Positions 43,447-52,227 of a DNA stretch of 64,000 nucleotides are shown one piece after another (the stretch's first letter is position 1; the number at the start of each line of letters is the position of its first letter). The stretch comes from Cytobacillus sp. FSL H8-0458. GTDB lineage: Bacteria > Bacillota > Bacilli > Bacillales > Cytobacillaceae. The notes beneath the pieces are model-generated. The model was not told where the DNA came from. It worked only from the letters and a program-made list of their open reading frames with translations, and ran no database searches. Where the stretch lies: contig NZ_JBBOBR010000002.1 in NCBI RefSeq assembly GCF_038002165.1, forward strand, positions 248,001-312,000, read 5' to 3'. Both the position numbers and the translations under genes were made by a program.

Positions 43447-43926
43447 CTACACTTTCGAATTGAAAAGTCCTGGATTCATCTTTTCAGATTTCTTTCTGGC
43501 AGGCGGACCGTAGTTCATATTTTCCGCCTGCGGCCTTAATAGATTCATAGAGACATTCACAAACTGAAGGGAATGATGAACAAGCTGCTGGTTTAGGAAA
43601 TTCTGCTCTTTCAGTTCATATACCAGCTCAGCAAGCTCCTCTGTGATAGCCTCCAGCCTGAGGCGATCAGGCTGCGTGAGGAGATTTAAACAATCTGATA
43701 CGGTTGGGCTTTCCAGCATAGGTACGATGGAATTTGCTGCCTTCTCCCGTTCTTGATCCAATCGGCTAATAGCCGCAATATGAGACTGCTCATCCTTCAG
43801 CATCTGATTCAGGGCGTCCATGTCGCCGGTCTTAATAATGTCTGTCTTTTTAACTGCGAGTTCATATAGGCTTTTATGAAGCTTTAGCAGTTTCTCCATT
43901 GCTGCCGTAAGAGCTTCGGCTGACAT
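43447..43926 (-). CDS. flgN: Flagellar export chaperone FlgN
   Basis: 159 residues, two long helices (about 1-80 and 90-140), then a basic disordered tail (PPARKKSEKMNPGLFNSKV). Chaperone of FlgK and FlgL, immediately upstream of them. B. subtilis orthologue yvyG. Confidence 0.88.
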   Translation of the reverse strand: MSAEALTAAMEKLLKLHKSLYELAVKKTDIIKTGDMDALNQMLKDEQSHIAAISRLDQEREKAANSIVPMLESPTVSDCLNLLTQPDRLRLEAITEELAELVYELKEQNFLNQQLVHHSLQFVNVSMNLLRPQAENMNYGPPARKKSEKMNPGLFNSKV

Positions 43927-43941
43927 GCCAATCCCTCCTCA

Positions 43942-44208
43942 TTATTTATTCGAATAGAAATTAGCAATGCTTTTTGCGACTTCTTTCGGATTGATTTTAT
44001 AGATGCCGTTCTCAACCTGAATTTTGAGCTCTTCTACCTTGGCTTTGCGGTTTTCACTCAGCTGTGATACCTGCTGCATTTCCTTTGCAGTGGAGCTGAT
44101 TTCAATTTTATCTGATGCCGTTCTGGCTGGTTTTCCTGCATTTTCAAGCTTGTTCAGTTGGCGTTTGTACGGGTTCACGCCTGAAGGACCAAAATTATTG
44201 ATTTTCAT
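43942..44208 (-). CDS. flgM: Anti-sigma-D factor FlgM
   Basis: 88 residues. MKINNFGPSGVNPYKRQ N-terminus and the sigma-binding C-terminal helices (KVEELKIQVENGIYKINPKEVAKSIANFY). Holds sigma-D inactive until the hook is complete. Its own sigma-D promoter makes a feedback loop. First gene of flgM-flgN-flgK-flgL-yviE-fliW-csrA. Confidence 0.95.
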   Translation of the reverse strand: MKINNFGPSGVNPYKRQLNKLENAGKPARTASDKIEISSTAKEMQQVSQLSENRKAKVEELKIQVENGIYKINPKEVAKSIANFYSNK

Positions 44209-44251
44209 GTGTACCCCTCACTTTCTTTCCGGTCGATTTAACCTAATTCTA

Positions 44252-44278
44252 TTATCGGCTAATGTGGCGGTATGTTTA
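44252..44278 (-). promoter_or_regulatory. Sigma-D promoter of flgM
   Basis: On the minus strand TAAA (44278-44275), 15-bp spacer, GCCGATAA (44259-44252), about 45 bp before flgM. Confidence 0.88.
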
Positions 44279-44326
44279 AATGTTAATTTATGTTTGGTAA
44301 AAAATACATCAAAAAGCCTATAGAAA

Positions 44327-44353
44327 AAGCTATGTGAATGAGTCACATAGCTT
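44327..44353 (-). terminator. Terminator of yvyF
   Basis: AAGCTATGTGA and TCACATAGCTT form a perfect 11-bp stem, with TTTTTC following on the minus strand. It separates yvyF from the sigma-D-driven flgM operon. Confidence 0.88.
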
Positions 44354-44783
44354 AGAAACGTCTATTGATTTTTTCATTGACGGCAAAATAAGTGCCATGT
44401 TTTTCTCTCTGGGCTGCTTCTCTTCTTCTCTCTTCCTCAGAGGTAAACCGCTGCAGATCTTTTCTCAGCTCTCCTGCACAGTTCTTGCAGACCTTGCCTT
44501 CCCGAATGCTGACACCGCATTTTTCACAAGGATAGCCAAGATTCGGAAATTGAGCAAGCTTCAACTTTCCCGTACGGATAAATTTCAAAATTAAGTCTTC
44601 CTCAATTCCCGTTGCTTCTACCACCTGTAAAATGGTCGCAGTCCGATTCTCCCTCTTCCGGATGAACTGATAGACCGTCTCATAAGCCTTCTCTTCTTCC
44701 TTCCAGCAATCCTGGCAGACTTCGCGGAATTGGTTTTTGACAAAGATGGCATCACATTTTGGGCAGTTGGATAACTCAGCCAT
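44352..44783 (-). CDS. yvyF: YvyF-like flagellar operon protein
   Basis: 143 residues. An N-terminal zinc ribbon (CPKCDAIFVKNQFREVCQDC), a winged-helix-like middle (ATILQVVEATGIEEDLILKFI) and a second ribbon (CEKCGVSIREGKVCKNC). Conserved upstream of flgM; function not established, probably regulatory. Confidence 0.9.
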   Translation of the reverse strand: MAELSNCPKCDAIFVKNQFREVCQDCWKEEEKAYETVYQFIRKRENRTATILQVVEATGIEEDLILKFIRTGKLKLAQFPNLGYPCEKCGVSIREGKVCKNCAGELRKDLQRFTSEEERRREAAQREKHGTYFAVNEKINRRF

Positions 44784-44852
44784 ATGGTTCTTCCTCTCTC
44801 AGTTTATATGAAAATATTATAGCTCGAAGAATAGGATAATTATAGAAAAATA

Positions 44853-47417
44853 TTATTCAAAATACAGCAGGCTGCTGGCTGTTTCTATGAAAAGGGATTC
44901 GGGAACAGACGGATTTTGCTCCAGCTGTATTTGCAGCCTGCCGAGCATCTCCGCCAATTTAGCTCTCGGTCCCTCTTCGATAATAAATTGAAAACCATAA
45001 TTAGTCAGAGTATCCGATATTTCATCTTTCCGGACAATCGTTCCCGTAAATGCAAGGAACTCTCCTAATAGCTTAGTTTCAATCAATAGAATAATATTCT
45101 TTCTCACAGGAAGTTTCATTTTGGACACAAATTTTACTCCGCCTGCACTCATATCTTCAATCAAAATTTTCGTGCTGCCCATTTTGACAGGCTTTTTATT
45201 AAGCTCTAAGATGGTCATTTTTGCTTCAAGCGGGCTGGGAAACTCGACCCGTTCATACTTCCGCAAACCTTTAAACACATTGTCTTCTTTACTATTTTGC
45301 GGCTTCAAAATACCAATTAACAATTTCTGTTCAAAGATGGAAGGCGGAATTGGCTTGCTGAAAAGGTACCCCTGTATTTGGTCACATTCATTTTTCCTTA
45401 AAGTGTAGAATTGCTCAAAAGTCTCTACACCTTCCGCTACCACCTTCATATTCAGCCCATGGGCAAGCGTGATCAGATTGGCCGTAATGATGGCATCTTC
45501 CGCATTTTTATCCATTGCCCGGATAAACGTTTTATCTATCTTTAAAACATCGAATTTATATTTCTTTAACTGCGTGATGGAGGAGTAGCCGGTTCCAAAG
45601 TCGTCCAGCGCAATTTTCACTCCCATCTTACCCAATTCCTTAAGCACTGCTATTACGTTCTCTGAGTAATTGATTAGGGAAGACTCCGTCAATTCAATCT
45701 CAAGCAGTGAAGCGTCCAGATGATTCTCGTCCAATGCTTCCTTTATCGTGGAAACAAGACAGCTTTTCAAAAAGCTTAAGGGAGAGATGTTCACGGATAT
45801 CGGAACAATCGGCAGCCCGCTTTCCTTCCAGGAATGAATCTGCCTGCATACCTTCCTTATCACGTATTCACCAATATCTACGATTAAACCGGTTTCTTCT
45901 GCAACGGGTATAAACTCCAAGGGCGAGACTCTGCCCCATTCCGGATGATTCCATCTTAATAAAGCTTCCGCACTTACTAGTCTCCGTGTTTTCGTATCAA
46001 CTCTTGGCTGGTATTCAAGAAAAAACTCGTCATCCTGAAGTGCTTTCCGCATATCCTGTTCCAGCGTAAAAAGCTTATAAGACTCAATATCCATGGAGGG
46101 ATGGTACACCTGAAATCTGGTATTCCCTTTCTGTTTGGCATGGTAAAGGGAAGATTCCGTATTTCTGACCAATTCATCAGCCGTGCTCCCATTATCCGGA
46201 TATAAACTTATGCCTATGGATGGAGAGATTTTTAGCTCAAAGCTGTTGATATGGAACGATTCAGAGAAGATCAGATTGATAGAATCTGCTAATCGTGCAG
46301 GGTCCTCCCCTTCCTGAATAGATTCCATTATGACCGCAAACTGATCACCGGAAATTCTTGCTGAAAAATAATTTGCCCTCTCCTTAATTCTTTGAGAAAC
46401 AAGCCTGAGAAGTTCATCTCCGGCAGAGTGGCCGAATGTATCATTAATCTGCTTTAGCCGTTCCAGATCAAAAAATAAAACCGCAAATTTCTTTTGTGAA
46501 TCATCTTCTATAAGACTCTGGAGCTTCTGATCAAAGTACCGGCGGTTCGGCAGGTCGGTTAGATGATCATAAAAAGCCATACGCCTCATTCTTTTTTCAA
46601 GCCATTTCTGTTCCGTTATATCTGTTACAAACCCATCAACCCGGATCAGCTCGCCTCTATCATTCAGGTGCGGGATGCTATGATGATTAACCCACCTTAA
46701 CTCACCGGACTTATGAACAATCCGATATTGATAGCGGATGCTTTTCCCATTCAGAAGTTTCGCCCGCTCTTCCTCTACCACCTGCACATCATCCGGATGG
46801 ATTACATTGTTCCACAAATCGAAGTCGGCAATAAACTCCTCGACAGTGTAGCCGAAAATCCCTTCCACCCCTTTCGAAAAATGAAGAACCTTTTTCTTCA
46901 GTAAATCTGCAGAATAAATGCCCACATCAAGATTTTCATAAATCTGTCCAATTTTCCGCTCGTTTTCATAAAGTTTTTCTTCCATGCGCCGCTTTTCAGT
47001 TATATCCTGAACCGTGGCAATGATTTTGGGTGATCCATCTTCATCTGCAAAATAATCTGCCCGATGGTGAATATACCGTTCTTCACCATCCTGCCTGATC
47101 ATCCTGCACACCAGGTCCACACTATCCTTTTCTTTGAGAAGCCTGTTAAACTGCTTTTCAAAGGCCAGGCGGTCATCCTGATGAAGATAGCTCAAATACA
47201 TTTGATAGTCTGGAAATAAGTCTTTTTGAGGATTCAGCCCAAAAATCCGGAACAGCTGATCGGACCAAAACCCTTTATCAGTTTCCACGTCGTACTCCAG
47301 GCTTCCGATGTTTGCGATCTTCTGAGCCTGGTTGAGGTTATTTTTTATTTTCATAATTTCCGTTTTATGGCTATCACATTCAACTAGATCACTGTTATCT
47401 TCAGCCAATGACTTCAC
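44853..47417 (-). CDS. PAS-PAS-GGDEF-EAL-PilZ cyclic-di-GMP protein
   Basis: 854 residues from GTG 47417 behind GGAAAGGATG. Two PAS folds (about 30-150 and 155-280), GGDEF (about 290-450), EAL (about 465-715) and PilZ (about 733-850). The cyclase motif is degenerate (RISGDQF in place of GGDEF). The phosphodiesterase residues look intact (EALLRWNHPEWG, NISP, DDFGTGYSS, KIDKTF, AEGVET). PilZ has R-KYER and DMSAGGVKF. Best prediction: a sensor-controlled c-di-GMP phosphodiesterase with its own c-di-GMP-binding tail. Soluble. Placed between competence and flagellar genes, a location that suggests motility control. Confidence 0.9.
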   Translation of the reverse strand: MKSLAEDNSDLVECDSHKTEIMKIKNNLNQAQKIANIGSLEYDVETDKGFWSDQLFRIFGLNPQKDLFPDYQMYLSYLHQDDRLAFEKQFNRLLKEKDSVDLVCRMIRQDGEERYIHHRADYFADEDGSPKIIATVQDITEKRRMEEKLYENERKIGQIYENLDVGIYSADLLKKKVLHFSKGVEGIFGYTVEEFIADFDLWNNVIHPDDVQVVEEERAKLLNGKSIRYQYRIVHKSGELRWVNHHSIPHLNDRGELIRVDGFVTDITEQKWLEKRMRRMAFYDHLTDLPNRRYFDQKLQSLIEDDSQKKFAVLFFDLERLKQINDTFGHSAGDELLRLVSQRIKERANYFSARISGDQFAVIMESIQEGEDPARLADSINLIFSESFHINSFELKISPSIGISLYPDNGSTADELVRNTESSLYHAKQKGNTRFQVYHPSMDIESYKLFTLEQDMRKALQDDEFFLEYQPRVDTKTRRLVSAEALLRWNHPEWGRVSPLEFIPVAEETGLIVDIGEYVIRKVCRQIHSWKESGLPIVPISVNISPLSFLKSCLVSTIKEALDENHLDASLLEIELTESSLINYSENVIAVLKELGKMGVKIALDDFGTGYSSITQLKKYKFDVLKIDKTFIRAMDKNAEDAIITANLITLAHGLNMKVVAEGVETFEQFYTLRKNECDQIQGYLFSKPIPPSIFEQKLLIGILKPQNSKEDNVFKGLRKYERVEFPSPLEAKMTILELNKKPVKMGSTKILIEDMSAGGVKFVSKMKLPVRKNIILLIETKLLGEFLAFTGTIVRKDEISDTLTNYGFQFIIEEGPRAKLAEMLGRLQIQLEQNPSVPESLFIETASSLLYFE

Positions 47418-47579
47418 TACATCCTTTCCCCAAAAGCAGCTGAAAAGTATTCCTGTGCCGCCCTCATTCCCCGCAGTCTTCTCATCTATAAAATTTTACT
47501 TGTTTAGGATATTTTAACATAGGATTAATTACCTATTAATATTACAAACAAATAAAAAACTTGAAATATATTCCAAATA

Positions 47580-48284
47580 TTAACCTCTTGCCAGAGTAAG
47601 TGAAAATACGGAGGCTGCACCAGCATTTTTCAAGACCTTCGCTGCATGGTATAAAGTGGAACCCGTAGTATAAATATCGTCCATTAGAAGAATTACTTTA
47701 TTTTCAATATTAATACTGAGCGGCTCGAAGACCTGATGATGATGAATCCGCTCAAGACGCGATTTCTTGGATTGCTTCTCCGAATGGAATCGCTGCAGCA
47801 GGTCTGTTGGTGTAAAGCCTGCCTCACGGATGAGTGCAGCAGACTGATTAAATCCGCGCTCATACAGTCTTTCAGGACTTAATGGAATCGGAACAAGACA
47901 GTCGAAATTCAGGTTTTTCAGCTTTTCCTTTATAAAAGGAGTGAAAGCTCTGGCCAAAACATAATCACCCCGGAACTTATACCTGGCGAGTGTCTCTTTC
48001 AGAAAGTCATCATAGGTGAAAATAGAATGGTTTTTATCAAGGATCCCCCACCACTCTGGATCACGATTCCACCTTACACAATCAGTACAAGTGTCGCCTT
48101 CCCGAAATTGAAGTTCTAAAGTACTAAATGGCCGGCAGCATTTAGCGCAAGTCTCTCCTCTGATAAATGGGAGTTTACCTGTGCAGACTTGGCATAAATG
48201 ATGATCTTGCGGCCGTGACCAGAGGGTAGACCAGCTGACAGCAGAGAGAATTTCTTCATGGCAGATTAAGCAGTTAATAGTCAA
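47580..48284 (-). CDS. comFC: Competence protein ComFC
   Basis: 234 residues from TTG 48284. Cys-rich N-terminus (CLICHEE, CQVC, CAKCCRPF, CTDC), then a phosphoribosyltransferase fold with PIPLSPERLYERGFNQSAAL and the PRPP loop LLMDDIYTTGSTL. Needed for DNA uptake, probably with ComFA. The start lies 11 bp inside comFA, so translation is coupled. No comFB gene lies between. Confidence 0.92.
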   Translation of the reverse strand: MTINCLICHEEILSAVSWSTLWSRPQDHHLCQVCTGKLPFIRGETCAKCCRPFSTLELQFREGDTCTDCVRWNRDPEWWGILDKNHSIFTYDDFLKETLARYKFRGDYVLARAFTPFIKEKLKNLNFDCLVPIPLSPERLYERGFNQSAALIREAGFTPTDLLQRFHSEKQSKKSRLERIHHHQVFEPLSINIENKVILLMDDIYTTGSTLYHAAKVLKNAGAASVFSLTLARG

Positions 48285-49761
48285 TCAACCCCTTCTTTTT
48301 GGCTTCACTGTTCATTTTGATGATTTGTTTCTGCGCTTTAACCATGCTATCGGTTTTACCGAAATGGAAAAAGGTAATATCTCCGCCTGGAAATTGAGCA
48401 CTTCTTCCAACTCGCCCTGCAATCTGGACTAGGGCGCTCTCTGTGAAAATGCGGTCTTCGGCGCCAAAAACGGCTACGTCAATATTAGGAAACGTAACTC
48501 CTCTTTCCAGGATGGTCGTGGTGAGAAGCATGGGGATTTCCTTGTTGCGCATCATTTGGACTTTAGCTTTTCGCTCGGGGTCTTCTGCGTGGACTGATTG
48601 AATTTTAGGATAGGATTTACGGAGTATGCTGAGGACTTTCTCCATTTGATCGATTTTGGGCAGGAAGAGCAGGCATTGTTTTTGGTTGTCCAGCCTTTTT
48701 TTTATCCACTGGGTAACTGCCGGCGGGAGTTTGTCTTTTTGAAGCGACTTTTCCCTATTGCCGCACCATTTGAAAGATGGTACTGGCAAGGGGTGGCGGT
48801 GATATCTGGCCGGGATAGTGACAAATTCCCTCTTCCCGTTCCGGCACTCATTCTGCCATTTTTGATTTGGGGTAGCCGTAAGATAAATCATGGAGGAATG
48901 TTCTTTGCGGGACTGGCGGACAGCATACTGAAGGCTTTCATCTGCCGTATAAGGAAAGGCATCCACTTCGTCCAGAATGACTGTATCAAAAGCCTTGTAA
49001 AAGTGGAGAAGCTGGTGCGTGGTTGCGATAGTTAAGGGCGCCTGGATATGGCGGTCTTCACTGCCGCCGTAGAGGACAGCCACCTGGATTCCGTGGAAAA
49101 CTGCTTTGAGCCTCGGACCAAGTTCGAGCACAACATCTGTTCTCGGAGTGGCAATACAGACTCTTTTTCCGGAAGAGAGGGCAGTGCTGATTCCTTCAAA
49201 CAGAACTTCTGTTTTCCCTGCGCCGCAGACAGCCCAGACGAGGAGTTCTCTATTTTCTATGATAGTCTGTCTAACCTGATCAGAGGCATGCTGCTGGCCG
49301 GGTGAGAGGGTGCCTGCCCATATGAGCGGATTTTCGGTCAGCACCTGCGCTGGCTCAGGTCCGCACCAGTTAATCAGAGGGGTGCACTCACTAACTCTGC
49401 CCATCATGATGCATTTTCGGCAGTAAGTACATTCTTCCTCACCACAACGGGCACAGGGAAAACCTGCGAACAGTGATCGATCTTGATTGCCGCATCTCGC
49501 ACAAACTTTCTTGCTTTTGGTCTTAACTATCCCTTTTCGGTAAGTAATATAGCCATTTTCATAGTGCTGATGGATTTCCTCGAGTGGATGCTGAAGGTTT
49601 TCGAGTAATTGCTGTTTTCCGTGGAGGATTTGCTGGAGTTCTTTGTTGAATGGGTAGTTTTCGTTGAGTGGAACCTCCGGAATGGTGTTAATAAAGGATA
49701 TCGGGAGGCTTTCTGAAGGAAAATCTTTTATATAGGGGGTCATTTTAGGAGTAAATCTCAA
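48274..49761 (-). CDS. comFA: Competence DNA helicase/translocase ComFA
   Basis: 495 residues from TTG 49761 behind AGAGGTGA; an ATG six codons in lacks a site. An N-terminal zinc finger (CARCGNQ...CARC...CTYC, about 87-118) precedes the DEAD-box-like motor: CGAGKTEV (about 179-186), ILDEVDAFPY, and C-terminal LLTTTILERGVTFPN and QIAGRVGRSA. Proposed to pull single-stranded DNA through the ComEC channel. In B. subtilis it is ComK-activated; here the upstream region is occupied by the TGCAAATAG array. Confidence 0.93.
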   Translation of the reverse strand: MRFTPKMTPYIKDFPSESLPISFINTIPEVPLNENYPFNKELQQILHGKQQLLENLQHPLEEIHQHYENGYITYRKGIVKTKSKKVCARCGNQDRSLFAGFPCARCGEEECTYCRKCIMMGRVSECTPLINWCGPEPAQVLTENPLIWAGTLSPGQQHASDQVRQTIIENRELLVWAVCGAGKTEVLFEGISTALSSGKRVCIATPRTDVVLELGPRLKAVFHGIQVAVLYGGSEDRHIQAPLTIATTHQLLHFYKAFDTVILDEVDAFPYTADESLQYAVRQSRKEHSSMIYLTATPNQKWQNECRNGKREFVTIPARYHRHPLPVPSFKWCGNREKSLQKDKLPPAVTQWIKKRLDNQKQCLLFLPKIDQMEKVLSILRKSYPKIQSVHAEDPERKAKVQMMRNKEIPMLLTTTILERGVTFPNIDVAVFGAEDRIFTESALVQIAGRVGRSAQFPGGDITFFHFGKTDSMVKAQKQIIKMNSEAKKKGLIDY

Positions 49762-49793
49762 TTAATTCACCTCTGACTAAATAGTTTATCTGT

Positions 49794-49906
49794 CTATTTG
49801 CAAGTGTTACAGTTCTATTTGCAAGTTCTCCAATCTATTTGCAGATTTAGGCCCGCTATTTGCAATATCAAACTTTCTATTTGCAGGAATCCTAAATCTA
49901 TTTGCA
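49794..49906. repeat. Phased direct-repeat array, six copies of CTATTTGCA (TGCAAATAG on minus)
   Basis: CTATTTGCA starts at 49794, 49815, 49835, 49856, 49877 and 49898, steps 21,20,21,21,21. Same word and step as the array at 32845-32956 in opposite orientation. It lies between the degV terminator and comFA. Confidence 0.93.
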
Positions 49907-49931
49907 AATCCACATCACCTCCCAAAAAATG

Positions 49932-49955
49932 TGCGCCATCCCAAGGAATGGCGCA
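49932..49955 (-). terminator. Terminator of degV
   Basis: TGCGCCAT (49932-49939) and ATGGCGCA (49948-49955), then CATTTTTT on the minus strand. Confidence 0.85.
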
Positions 49956-49959
49956 AACA

Positions 49960-50799
49960 TTACTTCTTCACCCAGCCAAACCCCATCGCACCTTCGCCCA
50001 AGTGGGTTCCAATAACCGGACCAAAATAGCTGATCATAAACTCCACATTCGGATACTGCGCTGCGAGTTCAGCCTTCCACTCACGTGCTTCTGCTTCGCG
50101 ATTGGCATGGATAATCACCGCCTGATACGGCTCACCGCTTTTCACATCTTCCCAGAAAAGGTCAACCATCCGCTTCATCGCTTTCTTCCGAGTGCGGATC
50201 TTTTCAAACGGAACTATTTTTTTATCTTCAAAATGAAGCAGCGGCTTGACCTGGAGCAGACTTCCAATCAATGCCTGTGCACTCGACAAACGTCCTCCGC
50301 GCTGAAGATGCGAAAGGTCGTCCACCATAAAATAAGCGCGAATGCTTTTTTTCATTTCCTTCAAGCGCTCCACGATTTCCTGTGGATCCCTCCCGGCAGC
50401 AGCCAGTTCAGCAGCTTCGATCACATAAAAGCCCTGCACCATACAGCTGATTTCGGAATCAAACGGGAACACCTGAACATCCTCTACCATGCTCCCGGCT
50501 GTGACTGCCCCCTGAAAAGTGCCGCTGATGCCGCTCGACAGATGAATCGAGATAACCGCATCATACTCTTTTGATAATGTCTCAAATAGCTCAGCAAACT
50601 CGCCCACCGGCGGCTGTGAAGTTGTTGGAAGCTCTTTGTGCTTCACTTCTTCATAAAAGTCTGCAGCCGTAATTTCCACTTCTTCCTGGTAGGTCTCACC
50701 GCCAAAGATCACACTCAGCGGAATCATATGTATATTTAATTTCTCTCTTAAATTCTTAGGAATGTATGCTGTACTATCCGTTACAACAGCCGTTTTCAT
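49960..50799 (-). CDS. yviA: DegV family fatty-acid-binding protein (YviA-like)
   Basis: 279 residues from ATG 50799 (MKTAVVTDSTAYIPKNLREK); an alternative start five codons upstream also lacks a good ribosome binding site. Family motifs: TTSQPPVGEF, the ISIHLSSGISGTFQGA loop (fatty-acid site) and LSHLQRGGRLSSAQAL. DegV/FakB proteins present fatty acids to FakA kinase; no fakA is adjacent. Located between degU and comFA as in B. subtilis. Confidence 0.9.
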   Translation of the reverse strand: MKTAVVTDSTAYIPKNLREKLNIHMIPLSVIFGGETYQEEVEITAADFYEEVKHKELPTTSQPPVGEFAELFETLSKEYDAVISIHLSSGISGTFQGAVTAGSMVEDVQVFPFDSEISCMVQGFYVIEAAELAAAGRDPQEIVERLKEMKKSIRAYFMVDDLSHLQRGGRLSSAQALIGSLLQVKPLLHFEDKKIVPFEKIRTRKKAMKRMVDLFWEDVKSGEPYQAVIIHANREAEAREWKAELAAQYPNVEFMISYFGPVIGTHLGEGAMGFGWVKK

Positions 50800-51014
50800 A
50801 AATAGAGGTACCATCCTTATCTTTTTTCTCTACTGTATGTTCCATTTTATATGATTGAGGGGGAAAATGCATTAAGTTATAGAATTGGGAAGCAAATAAT
50901 ACTCTGCCCCATTATACCTACTTTTAAGACCTGGTAATTTTTTACCTTAAATCCATCCCATGTATATGATAAAATGCTTTTTGTGTCTTTATTTTGTAAA
51001 GGAGCTGTAACACA

Positions 51015-51293
51015 TTGAGCAAAAGCACTTCTCCCACAAATACCAACACATCAAATAAATACAGTCTGGATACTCTTCATCAAATGCTTAATAATGAATT
51101 AAGTAAATATAAACATATTAAAGTTCCAAATATCAACCATTCTGTCAGCGGGACAGAACTTGCTTCATGGCTTATAGACAGTGCATCCCCCAAAGAAATC
51201 GAAGAGCTTGTTCACATGGTGAACCAGGCTAAAAAGAGATCTTCCAATACAAAAGCTATTTTTCAAATAGCCGCTGCCGCACTTATAAAATAA
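51015..51293 (+). CDS. Small hypothetical protein between degV and degU (92 aa)
   Basis: TTG 51015 behind AAAGGAGC. The Ser/Thr/Asn-rich N-terminus is disordered; the rest is helical (YSLDTLHQMLNNELSKYKHI, then KEIEELVHMVNQAKKRSSN). Not recognised. Opposite in strand to both neighbours, with its own AT-rich upstream region. No clear terminator. Confidence 0.6.
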   Translation: MSKSTSPTNTNTSNKYSLDTLHQMLNNELSKYKHIKVPNINHSVSGTELASWLIDSASPKEIEELVHMVNQAKKRSSNTKAIFQIAAAALIK

Positions 51294-51451
51294 CCATGCA
51301 AAGTATTTGCTTAAAACCTCTATTTGGTTATTTTTTCTTAAAAAGTGTATAAATACCTTTTATTTATATAGCCTTTCATTTACTATTAATATAGAAGGGA
51401 ATAAAATAGTTGAGGACTCGATAGAAAAGTATTTTTAAAATAAAAAAGAAA

Positions 51452-51472
51452 AAGCCCTATAAAAAAGGACTT
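51452..51472 (-). terminator. Terminator of degU
   Basis: On the minus strand AAGTCCT pairs with AGGGCTT (one G-U), followed by a long T-rich tract. Confidence 0.7.
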
Positions 51473-51487
51473 CTTCTCTCAATAGAA

Positions 51488-52168
51488 TTATCGCACCTCA
51501 ACCCAGCCATTTTTAATAGCTACAACAACTGCCTGAGTACGGTCATTTACATTCATTTTCTGCAGAATATTGCTCACGTGGTTCTTTACCGTTTTTTCGC
51601 TTATGTATAAAGCTTCCCCAATTCCGCGGTTGCTTTTTCCATCAGCCAGGAGCTGAAGCACTTCACATTCGCGGCGTGTCAGCAAGTGAAGAGGACGGCG
51701 GATTTCTACCTGTGAATAGGAGCTGTTGCTAGTTCCCTCTGCTGCCAAGCGGCGGTACTCATTTACCAGATTATGTGTCACCTTCGGATGTAGATAAGAG
51801 CCTCCATCAGCAACCACCTTCACAGCCTCCACTAATGCATCTGCATCCATTTCTTTTAAAAGGTATCCGCTTGCTCCTGTCTTAAGGGCGTGCGTTACAT
51901 AATTCTCATCATCGTGGATGGAAAGAATGATTACTTTAGATTCTGGATATTTATTAATCAGCTGGCGGGTCGCTTCCACACCATTTGTATTTGGCATATT
52001 GATATCCATGATGATCACATCTGGATCATACTCTTCGACAAGAGCCATGGCTTCACTGCCATCATCGCCTTCTGCCACTACACTAAAGCTCTTTTCGAAA
52101 TCTAAAATGCGTTTTACCCCTTCTCTGAATAATTGATGGTCATCAATTATGACGATCTTTGTATTCAA
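51488..52168 (-). CDS. degU: Response regulator DegU
   Basis: 226 residues from TTG 52168 behind GGGAGG. Receiver domain with [20 protein letters not shown] and the phospho-acceptor Asp about 55 ([10 protein letters not shown]). C-terminal LuxR-type HTH ([38 protein letters not shown]). Controls exoenzymes, motility, competence and biofilm. Nearly identical to B. subtilis DegU. Confidence 0.97.
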   Translation of the reverse strand: MNTKIVIIDDHQLFREGVKRILDFEKSFSVVAEGDDGSEAMALVEEYDPDVIIMDINMPNTNGVEATRQLINKYPESKVIILSIHDDENYVTHALKTGASGYLLKEMDADALVEAVKVVADGGSYLHPKVTHNLVNEYRRLAAEGTSNSSYSQVEIRRPLHLLTRRECEVLQLLADGKSNRGIGEALYISEKTVKNHVSNILQKMNVNDRTQAVVVAIKNGWVEVR

Positions 52169-52227
52169 ATGCTTCGCCTCCCAAATCTCCAGTTCGTTTT
52201 TATCTATCTCTATTCTTAAGGTGTTTC

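Noticed and set aside
49798..50574. 258-residue plus-strand ORF starting in the TGCAAATAG array
   Set aside because: It translates the repeat array and the antisense of degV; no start signal.
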